From positions 1 through 64,000 of the forward strand of contig MPNH01000005.1 of assembly GCA_002238925.1 (NCBI GenBank): DNA of 64,000 nt, given 5' to 3'. This document shows, piece by piece, positions 42,931-52,484 of the stretch; position 1 is the first letter of the stretch, and each line of letters opens with the position of its first letter. Under the pieces are notes generated by a model. That model did not search any database. It was given only the letters and a program-made list of their open reading frames with translations, and was not told the origin of the DNA. Position numbers and translations under genes: made by a program. This DNA is from Spirochaetaceae bacterium bin103. GTDB lineage: Bacteria > Spirochaetota > Spirochaetia > SZUA-6 > Bin103.

Positions 42931-43003
42931 ACGCAGAGTGGCACGGAACGTACAGGCGCGGGGCTTGTAGACATGGAACCACGGCGCCGGTATCACTCGG
43001 GTC

Positions 43004-44479
43004 ATGAACCGCGCGCCCAATATTCTTTTCGTAATGAGCGACGACCATGCGTCGCATGCGATGAGCTGCTACGGCAGCCGCATCAACCGTACGCCCCATC
43101 TGGACCGCATCGCGGACGGCGGGATGCGGTTCGACAACTGCTTCTGCACCAACTCGATCTGCACGCCGAGCCGGGCCGCGATCCTGACTGGCACCTACAA
43201 CCACGTGAACGGCGTCACCACGCTGGACACCATGATGGACAACCGCCTGCAGACCTTCCCGAAGCTGCTGCAGGCCGCCGGCTACCAGACCGCGCACGTC
43301 GGCAAGTGGCACCTGGGCCAGGGCCCGGCGCACTGGCCCACCGGGTTCGACTACTGGACCGTATTCCCCGGCCAGGGCCGTTATCACAACCCCGAAATGG
43401 TGGAGATGACCGAACACAAGGTGGTCCCGGGCTACGCCACCGACATCGTGACCGACCAGTCGCTGCACTGGCTTGAGCAGCGCGACCGTTCACGGCCCTT
43501 CCTGCTGATGTGCCACCACAAGGCGCCGCACCGCCCCTGGGACCCGCATCCACGCCACGCGCGCCGCTACGAAGACGAGGAAATCCCCTACCCGGAGACC
43601 TTCGACGACGACTACGCGCACCGCGCACGCGCCGCGGCGGCCGCCGAGATGCGCATTGAACGCGATTTCATTGCCAGCGACGTGAAGGTGGACCCGCCCG
43701 ATCCCGCCAATCCGCGCCGCCGGCTCGGCGCCGGCACCGCCGCGCTCACCCCCGCCGGCGGCGAACCGGTGGCGTTTGCATCGCCCCACGAGCGCAAGCG
43801 CTGGCTCTATCAGCGCTACATCAAGGACTACCTGCGCTGCGTGGACGCGATCGACGAGGGCGTCGGACGGCTGCTCGACTACCTGGACGACGACGGGATC
43901 GCCGACGACACCATCGTGATCTACACCTCCGACCAGGGCTTCTTTCTCGGCGACCACGGCTGGTACGACAAGCGGTTCATGTACGAGGAGTCGCTGCGCA
44001 TGCCATTCATCGTGCGCTACCCGCGCGCGGTGCAGCCGGGCAGCGTCAACGGCGACATGATCCTGAACGTCGACTTCGCCGAGACCTTCCTGGACTACGC
44101 GGGGGTGGCGATTCCGGACGACATGCAGGGCCGCTCGTTCCGCCCGCTGCTCGAGGGCGCTACGCCCGCCGACTGGCGCACCGCCATGTACTACCGCTAC
44201 TGGATGCACGGCGCGCACCACAACACGTGGGCGCACTACGGGGTGCGCACGCTCACCCACAAGCTGATCTACTACTACGCCGACCCGCTCGCCATACCCG
44301 GCAACACGGGAACACGCGAGGAGCCCGAGTGGGAGCTGTTCGACCTGCGGCGCGACCCGCGCGAGATGCATTCGGTGTACGGCGACCCGGCCAACGCCGC
44401 GCTGACCGGCGATCTGACCGCGCTCCTGCACGATCTGCAGGCCGCCGTCGGCGACCAGCCCTACCTGCCCGGCCAATAG
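43004..44479 (+). CDS. Cys-type sulfatase
   Basis: This 491-residue sulfatase starts NRAPNILFVMSDDHASHAMSCYG (metal-binding Asp pair). The nucleophile motif is Cys53-Thr-Pro-Ser-Arg, followed by HVGKWHLGQGP. The C-terminal half carries VIYTSDQGFFLGDHGWYDKRFMYEESLRMP. It has an insertion of about 40 residues (near 210-260) with Pro/Arg content. No signal peptide, so it is probably cytoplasmic. It is followed by an aldo-keto reductase and a D-2-hydroxyacid dehydrogenase, which could handle the desulfated sugar. Confidence 0.88.
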   Translation: MNRAPNILFVMSDDHASHAMSCYGSRINRTPHLDRIADGGMRFDNCFCTNSICTPSRAAILTGTYNHVNGVTTLDTMMDNRLQTFPKLLQAAGYQTAHVGKWHLGQGPAHWPTGFDYWTVFPGQGRYHNPEMVEMTEHKVVPGYATDIVTDQSLHWLEQRDRSRPFLLMCHHKAPHRPWDPHPRHARRYEDEEIPYPETFDDDYAHRARAAAAAEMRIERDFIASDVKVDPPDPANPRRRLGAGTAALTPAGGEPVAFASPHERKRWLYQRYIKDYLRCVDAIDEGVGRLLDYLDDDGIADDTIVIYTSDQGFFLGDHGWYDKRFMYEESLRMPFIVRYPRAVQPGSVNGDMILNVDFAETFLDYAGVAIPDDMQGRSFRPLLEGATPADWRTAMYYRYWMHGAHHNTWAHYGVRTLTHKLIYYYADPLAIPGNTGTREEPEWELFDLRRDPREMHSVYGDPANAALTGDLTALLHDLQAAVGDQPYLPGQ

Positions 44480-44565
44480 CAGCCCGCCGTCAGTGTGCCA
44501 TCGCGCCCATGGCGCGGCGCCCGCCGCGCTGGCGTGGCAGTAGGACGGCGGTGTACGATTGTGCC

Positions 44566-45519
44566 ATGAGTGACCAGATTCCGACCCGCCCGCTCGGTGC
44601 GACCGGGGAGCGGGTGTCGATGCTCGGCATGGGCGGCGCCCACGTCGCCGGCGCCGGGGCCGCCAACTCGGACCAGGAGGTGGTACGCATCATCGAGCAC
44701 GCGATAGATCGCGGGGTGACGTTCATGGACAACGCCTGGGAGTACAACGGGGGCCGCTCGGAAACCCTCATGGGGCAGGCGATCGAGCACCGCCGCGACG
44801 AAGTGTTCCTGATGACCAAGGTGTGCGCCCGCGACCGTGCCGGCGCGCTGTCCAACCTGGACGACAGCCTGCGCCGCCTGCGCACCGATGTGATCGACCT
44901 GTGGCAGTTTCACGAGATCAACTACGCCAACGACGATGAGCTGGTGTTCGCCGCCGACGGCGCCGCCGAGGCGGCCAGCAAGGCGCTGGCCGACGGCAAG
45001 GTGCGCTACGTCGGTTGCACCGGCCACAAGGATCCCGCCTACCTGCTGGCGATGCTCGGCCACGAGTTCCCCTGGGCATCGGTGCAGATGCCGGTGACGG
45101 TATTGGACCCGCACTACAAGAGCTTCATCCGCGGCGTGCTGCCGGAGGCACGGCGGCGCGGCATCGGCGTGCTCGGCATGAAGGCGCTCGGCGGCCGCAC
45201 CCAGTTCCTGGGCGCGGCGGGGCTGACCGCGGCCGACTGCCTGCGCTTCGCCATGTCGCAACCGGTCGCGACGCTGATCTCCGGGATGACCACCACGGAG
45301 ATGGTCGACCACAACAGCGCCCTGGCACGCGGCTTCACGCCGATGAGTGCGGCCGAGCAGGAGGCGATTCTCGCCCGCGTGCGACCGGTGGCCGCCGACG
45401 GACGCCTGGAGTGGTACAAGTCGACGCAAGCGTTCGACGCCCCCCCGCACCGCCACCAGCACGGCTTCCCGCAAGCCGAAGAGCTGCCGTTGATGGTCGG
45501 CGACCCGAGGTCGGCATGA
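44566..45519 (+). CDS. aldo/keto reductase
   Basis: This 317-residue TIM-barrel oxidoreductase has the catalytic tetrad in order: Asp of FMDNAWEY, Tyr of the same segment, Lys of LMTKVCAR and His of WQFHEIN. The NADPH-binding end (LISGMTTTEMVDHN) is present. Its stop overlaps the next start (ATGA), so it is coupled to the D-2-hydroxyacid dehydrogenase. It likely reduces or oxidises a sugar carbonyl; substrate unknown. Confidence 0.83.
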   Translation: MSDQIPTRPLGATGERVSMLGMGGAHVAGAGAANSDQEVVRIIEHAIDRGVTFMDNAWEYNGGRSETLMGQAIEHRRDEVFLMTKVCARDRAGALSNLDDSLRRLRTDVIDLWQFHEINYANDDELVFAADGAAEAASKALADGKVRYVGCTGHKDPAYLLAMLGHEFPWASVQMPVTVLDPHYKSFIRGVLPEARRRGIGVLGMKALGGRTQFLGAAGLTAADCLRFAMSQPVATLISGMTTTEMVDHNSALARGFTPMSAAEQEAILARVRPVAADGRLEWYKSTQAFDAPPHRHQHGFPQAEELPLMVGDPRSA

Positions 45520-46460
45520 AGATCCTGGTCTGTTTCCCGTTCTCCGCCGCCGAGCGCGGCACGCTCGATGCGGTCGCCCGGCGCCACGGCGGCCACGAGA
45601 TGGTACACATCGACAACCCCGGCGACGCGCTGGCGATAGCAGGCGATGCCGAGGTGGTGATGGGCAACCTCACGCCCGGCCTGATGCTGGCCGCTCGCGA
45701 AGCGCGCTGGGCACACTCCTACAGCGCCGGTCTGGACAAGCTGCTGAACGAACAGGTGGCGGAGCTGCCGGTCACCCTCACCAACATGGCCGGCAAGTAT
45801 GCCGTGCAGGGCGGCGAGCACGCCTGGGCATTCCTGCTCGCGCTGAGCCGCGGCGTCGGCCACGCGGCCGCGGTGAAGCGCTGGCAGCATGCGACCGTGT
45901 TGTCGCTGACCGGCGGCACGCTGCTGATCATCGGCCTCGGCGGTTTCGGCCTGGAGACGCTGAAGCGCGCCGCCGGCTACGACATGACCGTGCTGGCCCT
46001 GGATCCGGTGCGCACGGCGGCGCCCGACGGGGTGGCCGAGCTGCTACCGCCCACCCGCGACAACCTGCACGCCTTTCTGGCGCGCGCCGACGCGGTGGCG
46101 GTGACCTGCCCTCTGATACCGGAAACCTACCACCTCATCGGCGCGGCGGAGCTGGCCGCGATGAAGCCCTCCGCCTACCTGGTCAACGTCAGCCGCGGCG
46201 GCATTGTCGACGAGCCGGCCCTGATGGCGGCGCTGCGCGACGGGCAGATCGCCGGCGCCGGCCTGGACGTGACCGAGGTGGAACCGGTACCCGACGACAG
46301 CCCGCTGTGGAGCACGCCCAACCTGATTGTAACCCCGCACCGCGCCGGCGCGTCGCAGCGGCGGCGGGAGGAGACCCTGCAGTTCGCCGCCGAGCAACTG
46401 GAGCGCTACCTGACCGGCCAGCCGCTCGCCAACGTCACCGACATGAAGGCCGGCTTCTGA
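45516..46460 (+). CDS. D-2-hydroxyacid dehydrogenase, NAD-dependent
   Basis: This 314-residue protein has the NAD-binding motif IIGLGGFGLETL. The catalytic Arg is in NVSRGGIVDE, Glu in VEPVPDDSPLW, and His in VTPHRAG. The family interconverts 2-oxoacids and D-2-hydroxyacids. The ATG overlaps the preceding stop. The context suggests a late step in sugar-acid breakdown. Confidence 0.83.
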   Translation: MKILVCFPFSAAERGTLDAVARRHGGHEMVHIDNPGDALAIAGDAEVVMGNLTPGLMLAAREARWAHSYSAGLDKLLNEQVAELPVTLTNMAGKYAVQGGEHAWAFLLALSRGVGHAAAVKRWQHATVLSLTGGTLLIIGLGGFGLETLKRAAGYDMTVLALDPVRTAAPDGVAELLPPTRDNLHAFLARADAVAVTCPLIPETYHLIGAAELAAMKPSAYLVNVSRGGIVDEPALMAALRDGQIAGAGLDVTEVEPVPDDSPLWSTPNLIVTPHRAGASQRRREETLQFAAEQLERYLTGQPLANVTDMKAGF

Positions 46461-46520
46461 GCGGGCTTGACGTACCGGCGCCTGGTAGCGTTTGCTGTTG
46501 CTCGTAGAAGAGGTTGAGGA

Positions 46521-46772
46521 ATGCCTGCTTACGATTACCACTGCGACACCAACGGGCGCACCATTGAGGTGAGCCATGCCATGACCACGCTGCTGCAGAC
46601 CTGGGGCGAACTGTGCGACAGCGCCGATCTCGATCCTGGCCAGACCCCGGTCGATGCTCCGCTGCGGCGCGTATTCTCGGCGCCGCTGATCGGCGGCAAG
46701 GAACCCGCCGCGGCGGCGCAACCGGCGCCGGGCGTGCCCTGCCAGCCCAACGGCTGCCCCTGCTGCCACTGA
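46521..46772 (+). CDS. FmdB-like small zinc-ribbon protein
   Basis: This 83-residue protein begins MPAYDYHCDTNGRTIEV, like the FmdB-type zinc ribbon, but the second Cys of the first knuckle is missing. A single Cys follows in WGELCDSA, and the C-terminus has Cys-rich GVPCQPNGCPCCH. The metal site is therefore unusual. A weak ribosome binding site (GAGG) lies about 7 nt before the ATG. Function unknown. Confidence 0.6.
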   Translation: MPAYDYHCDTNGRTIEVSHAMTTLLQTWGELCDSADLDPGQTPVDAPLRRVFSAPLIGGKEPAAAAQPAPGVPCQPNGCPCCH

Positions 46773-46956
46773 CGTACCACCCCCGCTGCCCGTACCGCCC
46801 CGGCGTCGTCGGTCACCGTGCCGGCGGCGGCATCCGGGCCTGGGCCAGCCGGCCGGAACCCCGTGCACTGCGTCCCGCGGCTGCGCCTGACGCGAGTCGA
46901 CGCGAGTCTGGCGCGTCTTTACCGCGGCACCGCGCCGGTGGTACCGTCAACCCCGC

Positions 46957-47961
46957 ATGGCTCCAGACAGCTCCCTGGTGAACACCGACCTCAGTGATCG
47001 CTTCCGGCTCTTCTCCGGGCGCTCCAGCCCCGAGTTGGCGCTCGAAGTAGCCAGCGTACTGGGCCGCGACCTGTGCGAAGTGCGCTTCCAGACCTTTCAC
47101 GAGGGCGAGGTGCACATCCAGATCGAGCAGAGCGTGCGCGGTGTGGATGCCTACGTCATTCAGCCCACCAGCCAGCCGGTCAACGACACCCTGGTCGAGT
47201 TGCTGGTGCTGATCGACGCCCTGCGCCGTGCGTCGGCCGCCACCATCACCGCGGTCATCCCCTACTTCGGCTACGCGCGCCAGGATCACAAATCCACCGG
47301 GCGCGAACCGATCACCGCCAAGCTGGTGGCCAACCTGCTTACCACCGCGGGCGCCGACCGCATCGTCTCCATCGACCTGCACTCCACCCAGATCCAGGGG
47401 TTTTTCGACATCCCGGTAGATCATTTGACCGCGGTCACCACCCTGTGCCGCTATCTGCGCGACAGCTTCGATCTGAGCAACGCGGTCGTGGTGGCTTCCG
47501 ACGTGGGGCGGGCCAAGATGGCCGACAAGTACGCGATGATCCTGGAGTTGCCGATCGTGGTGGTGCACAAGCGGCGCTCCGGGGTAGCCGGCCTGGAAGT
47601 GGAGGTGGTGGACATCGTCGGCGACGTGCACGGCAAGACGCCGGTGCTGATCGACGACGTGGTCGCCAGCGGCTCCATTTACCAGCAGGCCGACGCCCTG
47701 GTGGAGGCCGGCGCCGAACCGGCGATCATCAGCGTCAGCCACGGTGTGCTGGTGGGGCCGGCGGTGGAGCGCCTGGACCGCCCGTCGGTGCAGGCGGTGG
47801 TCACCACCAACACGGTGCCGGTGCCGGAGCACAAGCGCCTCGGCGGCAAGGTGCGCGTACTCACCATCGCCCCGCTGCTCGCCGACGCCATCGCCCGCAT
47901 CCACAACCGCCAGTCGGTCAGCGAGGTGTTCCGCGCCGAACAACTCGAGTTCCCGGTCTGA
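46957..47961 (+). CDS. prs: ribose-phosphate pyrophosphokinase
   Basis: This 334-residue PRPP synthase makes phosphoribosyl pyrophosphate from ribose 5-phosphate and ATP. Family features are the N-terminal FSGRSSPELALEVA, VYVIQP-type strand (AYVIQPTSQPVNDTLVELLVLIDALRRA), PYFGYARQDHKSTGREPITAKLVANLL, VDLHS-type IDLHSTQIQGFF, and a PRPP-binding loop VLIDDVVASGS. That loop lacks the usual Thr and Gly order (DDxxxTG), as in some class variants. It has no operon partner here and breaks up the catabolic region. Confidence 0.88.
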   Translation: MAPDSSLVNTDLSDRFRLFSGRSSPELALEVASVLGRDLCEVRFQTFHEGEVHIQIEQSVRGVDAYVIQPTSQPVNDTLVELLVLIDALRRASAATITAVIPYFGYARQDHKSTGREPITAKLVANLLTTAGADRIVSIDLHSTQIQGFFDIPVDHLTAVTTLCRYLRDSFDLSNAVVVASDVGRAKMADKYAMILELPIVVVHKRRSGVAGLEVEVVDIVGDVHGKTPVLIDDVVASGSIYQQADALVEAGAEPAIISVSHGVLVGPAVERLDRPSVQAVVTTNTVPVPEHKRLGGKVRVLTIAPLLADAIARIHNRQSVSEVFRAEQLEFPV

Positions 47962-48049
47962 CCCACCGAATCGGACCGGAAGCGCCCGTACACACGTAAC
48001 CCAACGCACCTACCCGGCCTGTCCCATCGCATTATCGCATTCGTTGCAG

Positions 48050-48078
48050 TTGACAAGCTGCCTCGCACTGCATAGCGT
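48050..48078 (+). promoter_or_regulatory. candidate sigma-70 promoter for the family-5 binding protein
   Basis: A perfect TTGACA (48050-48055) is followed after 17 nt by TAGCGT (48073-48078), a weak -10. It lies 85 bp before the GTG at 48163 in a 200-bp gap with no gene. Confidence 0.35.
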
Positions 48079-48162
48079 CGTTCAGTGGCAGCTGGTTGGG
48101 CGGAAACGCGGCCAAAAGGCGACCGTTCCGAGGCCGGCTGACCCAGTTTCGGAGGGATTATC

Positions 48163-50193
48163 GTGAACAACCTGTTTCGGCTGGCGATTGCCGGTCTGAT
48201 CTGTACGCTGAGCGCGGCCGGCGCGTTCGCCGCCGGCGACGATGAGGGCGGCTCCGGCAGCGGCACGGAGGGCGCGGGCGGGGCGGCCGCGGGGGAGCGC
48301 GTCGGCGACGCCTGGTCGTGGGACACCCTCGCTGAATATGAGAGCGATACCGGCAACCGCATTTTGAGTTTCCAGGAAGCGCCGGTGCTGGCCGCCATGG
48401 TGGCCAATGGCCAACTGCCGCCGGTCGACGAGCGGCTGCCCGAGGAACCGCTGGTGTTCAACGTGTTCGAGGAAATCGGCCAGTACGGCGGAACCTTGCG
48501 CATGGCCACCGTCGGCGCCGGCTACAACGACTTCACGCCGATCCGGGACTTGGCCGGCACCGTCCACATCGCCAACCACGGCCCCGGCAACCCGCACCAG
48601 TGGGTCAACTACGCGCACAAGAAGAATTACCTCTCGGAGGACTCCTACACGTTTACCATGGAGCTGCGCCGGGGCATGAAGTGGTCGGACGGCGAACCGT
48701 ACACAGCGGACGACGTGGTGTTCTGGGCAGAGGAGGTGCTGCTGCATCCCGACACGCCGTCCGGCGGCTGGGTGCTGAACAACTTCGGGCCGATTTCCAC
48801 CGTCGAGCGCGTAGACGACTACACCGTCAAGCTTCACTGGAGCGAGCCCAACCCCACTGCCATGGCGTGGATGGAGTTCTGGGGCGGCTGGTATCCGATC
48901 CGCTATCCCAAGCACTACCTGTCGAAGTGGCATCCGCGCTACAACGAGGAGGCGGAGACACTGGCCAAGGAGGAAGGGTTCGAGTCGTGGGTGCAGGCAT
49001 TCGGGCAAAAATCGGGAATCAGCACCTTCGGCCAGGACGACGAACCGCCTACCATCCGGCCGTGGCTGCTCGGCGATGTGGATCCGACCTACCGCACCTT
49101 CCTGCGCAATCCCTACCACTTCGCCATCGACACTGCGGGCAATCAGCTCCCCTACATCGACGTCGTGCGGGTAGAGGTAGTCAACGACAACGAGGGCAAG
49201 ACGCTCAAGGCTGTGTCCGGCGAGCTCGATGTCTCCGGCTTCGGCCACTCTGCGGCGGACATTCCTCTGTACAAGGACGGCGAGGAAAAGGGCAACTACA
49301 TGACCCTGCTGTGGCCGCGTCCGGCCGGCGCCGAGGCAGGCTACGGCTTCAACATGACCAGCAAGGATCCGGTGCTGCGTGAGATCTTCGGCGACCTGCG
49401 ATTCCGGCAGGCGATGTCGCTCGCCATCAACCGCGACGAGATCAACGAGGTGATATTCTTCGGCTTGGCGGTGCCACGGCAGGCGGCCATGGACCCGGAG
49501 AACAGCTACTACAAGGAAGAGTGGGCCAACTACCTGGCCGAGTACGATCCGCAGCGTGCCAATGCCCTGCTGGACGAGATGGGCCTGCAGTGGGACAGCA
49601 ACAACGAATTCCGGCTGCGCCCCGACGGCAAGGTGCTGGAGGCCCAGATGTGGATCAATAACGAGTCACAGTCGCTGTTGGACATCAGCGAATTGGTCAA
49701 GGAGTATTGGGAGGACGCGGGGATCAAGATCGACATGCGCACCGGCGACGTCGACCTGGTCGAGACCCGCATCTCCACCAACGACCACGACATCGCGGTG
49801 TGGTTCCTGCGCCGCACCAATCCGAGCAAGGGATTCTCGCGCAACAACAAGTTCATCACCGGCGGCCTGATCGACTACGCCCGCGAGTGGTGGCGCTGGG
49901 TACAGACCGGCGGCCAAGACGGCGAGGAGCCGCCCGAGGAGTTCAAGGACTTCTATGCGCTGGCGGAGACCTGGTACTCCACCACCGATCTCGCCGAGCG
50001 TGACCGGATCGCGCAGCGGATATTCGACTTCGCGTCGGAGAATGTGCTGATCATCGGTACCGTCGGCTATGCGCCGGTGCCGGTGATCGTGCACAACCGG
50101 GTGGGCAACATTCCGCGCGACGCACGCTGGTTCGGGGATGACACGCAGTTCCTGCGCGATCTCAAGCCCGACCAGTGGTTCATCCGCCAATAA
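48163..50193 (+). CDS. ABC solute-binding protein, family 5 (DppA/OppA-like)
   Basis: This 676-residue secreted binding protein has a signal peptide ending AFAAG and then a Gly/Ser-rich linker. The mature domain is SBP_bac_5: EEIGQYGGTLRMATVG, FTMELRRGMKWSDGEPYTADDVVFW, then LRFRQAMSLAINRDEINEV. The family imports peptides but also oligosaccharides. A strong GGAGG lies 8 nt before the GTG start. The DppB/DppC-type permease genes follow at 50308. It is paralogous to the protein at 55084. Confidence 0.87.
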   Translation: MNNLFRLAIAGLICTLSAAGAFAAGDDEGGSGSGTEGAGGAAAGERVGDAWSWDTLAEYESDTGNRILSFQEAPVLAAMVANGQLPPVDERLPEEPLVFNVFEEIGQYGGTLRMATVGAGYNDFTPIRDLAGTVHIANHGPGNPHQWVNYAHKKNYLSEDSYTFTMELRRGMKWSDGEPYTADDVVFWAEEVLLHPDTPSGGWVLNNFGPISTVERVDDYTVKLHWSEPNPTAMAWMEFWGGWYPIRYPKHYLSKWHPRYNEEAETLAKEEGFESWVQAFGQKSGISTFGQDDEPPTIRPWLLGDVDPTYRTFLRNPYHFAIDTAGNQLPYIDVVRVEVVNDNEGKTLKAVSGELDVSGFGHSAADIPLYKDGEEKGNYMTLLWPRPAGAEAGYGFNMTSKDPVLREIFGDLRFRQAMSLAINRDEINEVIFFGLAVPRQAAMDPENSYYKEEWANYLAEYDPQRANALLDEMGLQWDSNNEFRLRPDGKVLEAQMWINNESQSLLDISELVKEYWEDAGIKIDMRTGDVDLVETRISTNDHDIAVWFLRRTNPSKGFSRNNKFITGGLIDYAREWWRWVQTGGQDGEEPPEEFKDFYALAETWYSTTDLAERDRIAQRIFDFASENVLIIGTVGYAPVPVIVHNRVGNIPRDARWFGDDTQFLRDLKPDQWFIRQ

Positions 50194-50206
50194 CGAAGTG
50201 AATGGT

Positions 50207-50244
50207 GCCCGTTGGGCGGTGCGGCGAAGCGCCGTCCAACGGGC
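50207..50244 (+). terminator. hairpin between binding-protein and permease genes
   Basis: The arms gcccgttgg and ccaacgggc (9 bp, perfect) enclose a further GC-rich inner stem (gcgg/ccgt). Such hairpins between a binding-protein gene and its permease genes commonly stabilise the upstream mRNA and reduce readthrough, which would make the binding protein more abundant. Confidence 0.55.
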
Positions 50245-50307
50245 CAAATTGCTTGCATCGGCACGCCTTTTGGCGGGTCGGCGCATTTCGGCTAAGGTGA
50301 AGGCGCA

Positions 50308-51306
50308 ATGACCTCGTATATCGGGCGGCGGCTGCTCTACATGGTGTTCACCATGGTGGCGGTGTCGGTGGTCGGCTTCGCGATCATCAAGCTGCCCCCC
50401 GGCGACTACCTCACGTTCCACCTGCAGCAGCTCCAGCTCTCCGGCACCACGATGAGCGAGGCGCAGCTCGAGGGGCTGCGCAAGCTGTACGGGCTCGATC
50501 AGCCCGACTACCTCCAGTACCTGAAGTGGGTCGCCAACTTCCTTCAGGGCAACCTGGGACTGTCGCACCAGTGGAACAAGCCGGTCACCGAGCTGATCGG
50601 CGAACGGATTGGCCTCACCGTGCTGCTGGCAGTGATCACGCTGGCCGCCACCTATGCGATGGCGATTCCGATCGGCATCTATTCCGCCACCCACCAGTAC
50701 TCGGTGGGCGACTACACCGCCACCGTGTTCGGATTCGTCGGGCTGGCCACCCCCAACTTTCTGCTCGCCCTGATCCTGATGTGGTTCTCCTACAGCGTGC
50801 TCGACTTCAGCATCACCGGCCTGTTCTCCTCCGAGTACCTGGATGCGCCGTGGAGTTTCGCCAAGGTGCTCGACATGCTCAAGCACCTGCCGGTGGCGAT
50901 CTTCGTGGTCGCCACCGCCGGCACCGCCGGCCTGATCCGGGTGATGCGCAGTTCGCTGCTCGACGAGCTGCAGAAGCAGTACGTGATCACCGCCCGTTCC
51001 AAGGGCGTGGAAGAGGGCCAGCTCCTGTTCAAGTACCCGGTACGCATCGCCATCAACCCGATCGTCAGCACCGTCGGCGGCCTGCTGCCGGAGATCGTTT
51101 CCGGCACCATCATCACCGCCATCGTCCTCAACCTGCCTACGGTTGGGCCGCTGCTGTTTACCGCCCTCACCGCCGAAGACATGCAGCTTGCATCCAGCAT
51201 CGTGATGGTGCTGGCGATCCTGACCGTTATCGGTACCTTCATCTCCGACATGCTGCTGTTGTGGATCGACCCGCGCATTCGCTTCGATCAGGAGCAGACG
51301 GCGTGA
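50308..51306 (+). CDS. ABC permease, DppB type
   Basis: This 332-residue inner-membrane permease has an N-terminal helix (LLYMVFTMVAVSVVGFAII). Its family features are GNLGLSHQWNKPVTELIGERIGLTVLLAV and an EAA region near ITARSKGVEEGQLLFKYPVRIAINPIV, which contacts the ATPase. It starts at an ATG 64 bp after the hairpin at 50207-50244. The stop overlaps the next gene by GTGA. It forms the heterodimeric pore with the protein at 51303. Confidence 0.88.
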   Translation: MTSYIGRRLLYMVFTMVAVSVVGFAIIKLPPGDYLTFHLQQLQLSGTTMSEAQLEGLRKLYGLDQPDYLQYLKWVANFLQGNLGLSHQWNKPVTELIGERIGLTVLLAVITLAATYAMAIPIGIYSATHQYSVGDYTATVFGFVGLATPNFLLALILMWFSYSVLDFSITGLFSSEYLDAPWSFAKVLDMLKHLPVAIFVVATAGTAGLIRVMRSSLLDELQKQYVITARSKGVEEGQLLFKYPVRIAINPIVSTVGGLLPEIVSGTIITAIVLNLPTVGPLLFTALTAEDMQLASSIVMVLAILTVIGTFISDMLLLWIDPRIRFDQEQTA

Positions 51307-52433
51307 GCGAGGCCGTTGCGGCGGGCATCGGCGCCAGCGACGCCGCCGCCAACGAGCGTTACTACCTCGCTTCGCAATGGCAGCTCATCAGGCGCAAATT
51401 CGCGCGCCACAAGCTGGCAAAGGCCGGCCTGGTGGTGCTCGCCGTGCTCTACTTCGTGTCGATCTTCGCCGAGTTCTTCGCTATCCAGGACATCGCCAAG
51501 CGCGACACCGACAACATCTACGCCCCGCCGCAACGCATCCGCTTCGTCAGCGAACAGGGGTTCTCGCCGCGTCCGTTCGTCTACCCGCTGCGCCTGGAGA
51601 TGGACCGGGAGAAGTTCCGCAAGGTGTATCACCTGGAGACCTCGCAGCCGAGTTACCTGCGCCTGCTCGTGCGCGGCGACGAGTACCGGCTGTGGAACCT
51701 GTTCCGCAGCGACCTGCACTTGTTCGGGGTGGAGCACGGGACGCTGTACCTGCTCGGCACCGACAAGTTCGGTCGCGACATGTTCTCGCGCGTCCTGTAC
51801 GCGGCGCGTACGTCGCTCTCCATCGGCCTGATCGGGGTGGCGATGACGTTCGTCATCGGTTGCTCTCTGGGCGGCATCTCCGGATTCTTCGGCGGGCGCT
51901 CCGACATGGCGGTGCAGCGGCTGATCGAGTTCATGCAGTCGATTCCCACCATCCCGCTGTGGATGGCCCTGTCGGCGGCCATGCCACGCAACTGGAGCCC
52001 GCTGCAGATCTACTTCGCCATAACCATCATCCTGTCGATCGTGAGTTGGGGCGGGCTGGCGCGGGTGGTGCGCGGCAAGCTGCTGCAGTTGCGCGCCGAG
52101 GACTTCGTGATGGCGGCCACCATCGCCGGCACCGGACCGGGGGCGACCATCGTGCGCCACCTGCTGCCCTCGTTCATGAGCTACCTGATCGTCAACCTCA
52201 CGCTGGCGGTGCCAGGCATGATCCTGGGGGAGACGGCACTGAGCTTCCTGGGCCTCGGGCTGCGGCCACCGGTGGTGAGCTGGGGCGTGCTGCTGAAGGA
52301 GGCGCAGAACGTGCGCACGGTCGCGCTGCACCCGTGGCTGCTGGTACCGGGTCTGTGGGTTATTGTGACCGTGCTGGCGTTCAACTTCGTGGGCGACGGT
52401 TTGCGCGACGCCGCTGACCCCTACAAGCAGTAG
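51303..52433 (+). CDS. ABC permease, DppC type
   Basis: This 376-residue permease has an N-terminal membrane helix (about 38-60). A long periplasmic insertion follows (about 65-140), larger than in typical DppC, then GTDKFGRDMFSRVLYAARTSLSIGLIGV. The EAA region is MAATIAGTGPGATIVRHLLPSFMSYLIV. It ends FVGDGLRDAADPYKQ, normal for the family. GTG start at 51303 overlaps the previous stop. The last codons lie in the first copy of a 21-bp repeat. No ATPase genes follow. Confidence 0.87.
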   Translation: MSEAVAAGIGASDAAANERYYLASQWQLIRRKFARHKLAKAGLVVLAVLYFVSIFAEFFAIQDIAKRDTDNIYAPPQRIRFVSEQGFSPRPFVYPLRLEMDREKFRKVYHLETSQPSYLRLLVRGDEYRLWNLFRSDLHLFGVEHGTLYLLGTDKFGRDMFSRVLYAARTSLSIGLIGVAMTFVIGCSLGGISGFFGGRSDMAVQRLIEFMQSIPTIPLWMALSAAMPRNWSPLQIYFAITIILSIVSWGGLARVVRGKLLQLRAEDFVMAATIAGTGPGATIVRHLLPSFMSYLIVNLTLAVPGMILGETALSFLGLGLRPPVVSWGVLLKEAQNVRTVALHPWLLVPGLWVIVTVLAFNFVGDGLRDAADPYKQ

Positions 52434-52484
52434 CTTGTCAAGTACAAGCAATAGCTTGTCGAGTACAAGCAGTAGCTTGTCGAT
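52422..52484 (+). repeat. three tandem 21-bp palindromic repeats
   Basis: Copies at 52422-52442, 52443-52463 and 52464-52484 differ by one or two bases. Each contains acaagc, four bases, gcttgt, so each can fold into a small hairpin. The first copy holds the stop codon of the permease gene, and all three run into the start of the next gene. Confidence 0.85.

Noticed and set aside
46889..46908. Tandem gacgcgagtc repeat
   Set aside because: Only two 10-bp copies in GC-rich intergenic sequence. This could easily be chance, and there is no symmetry or nearby site to support a role.
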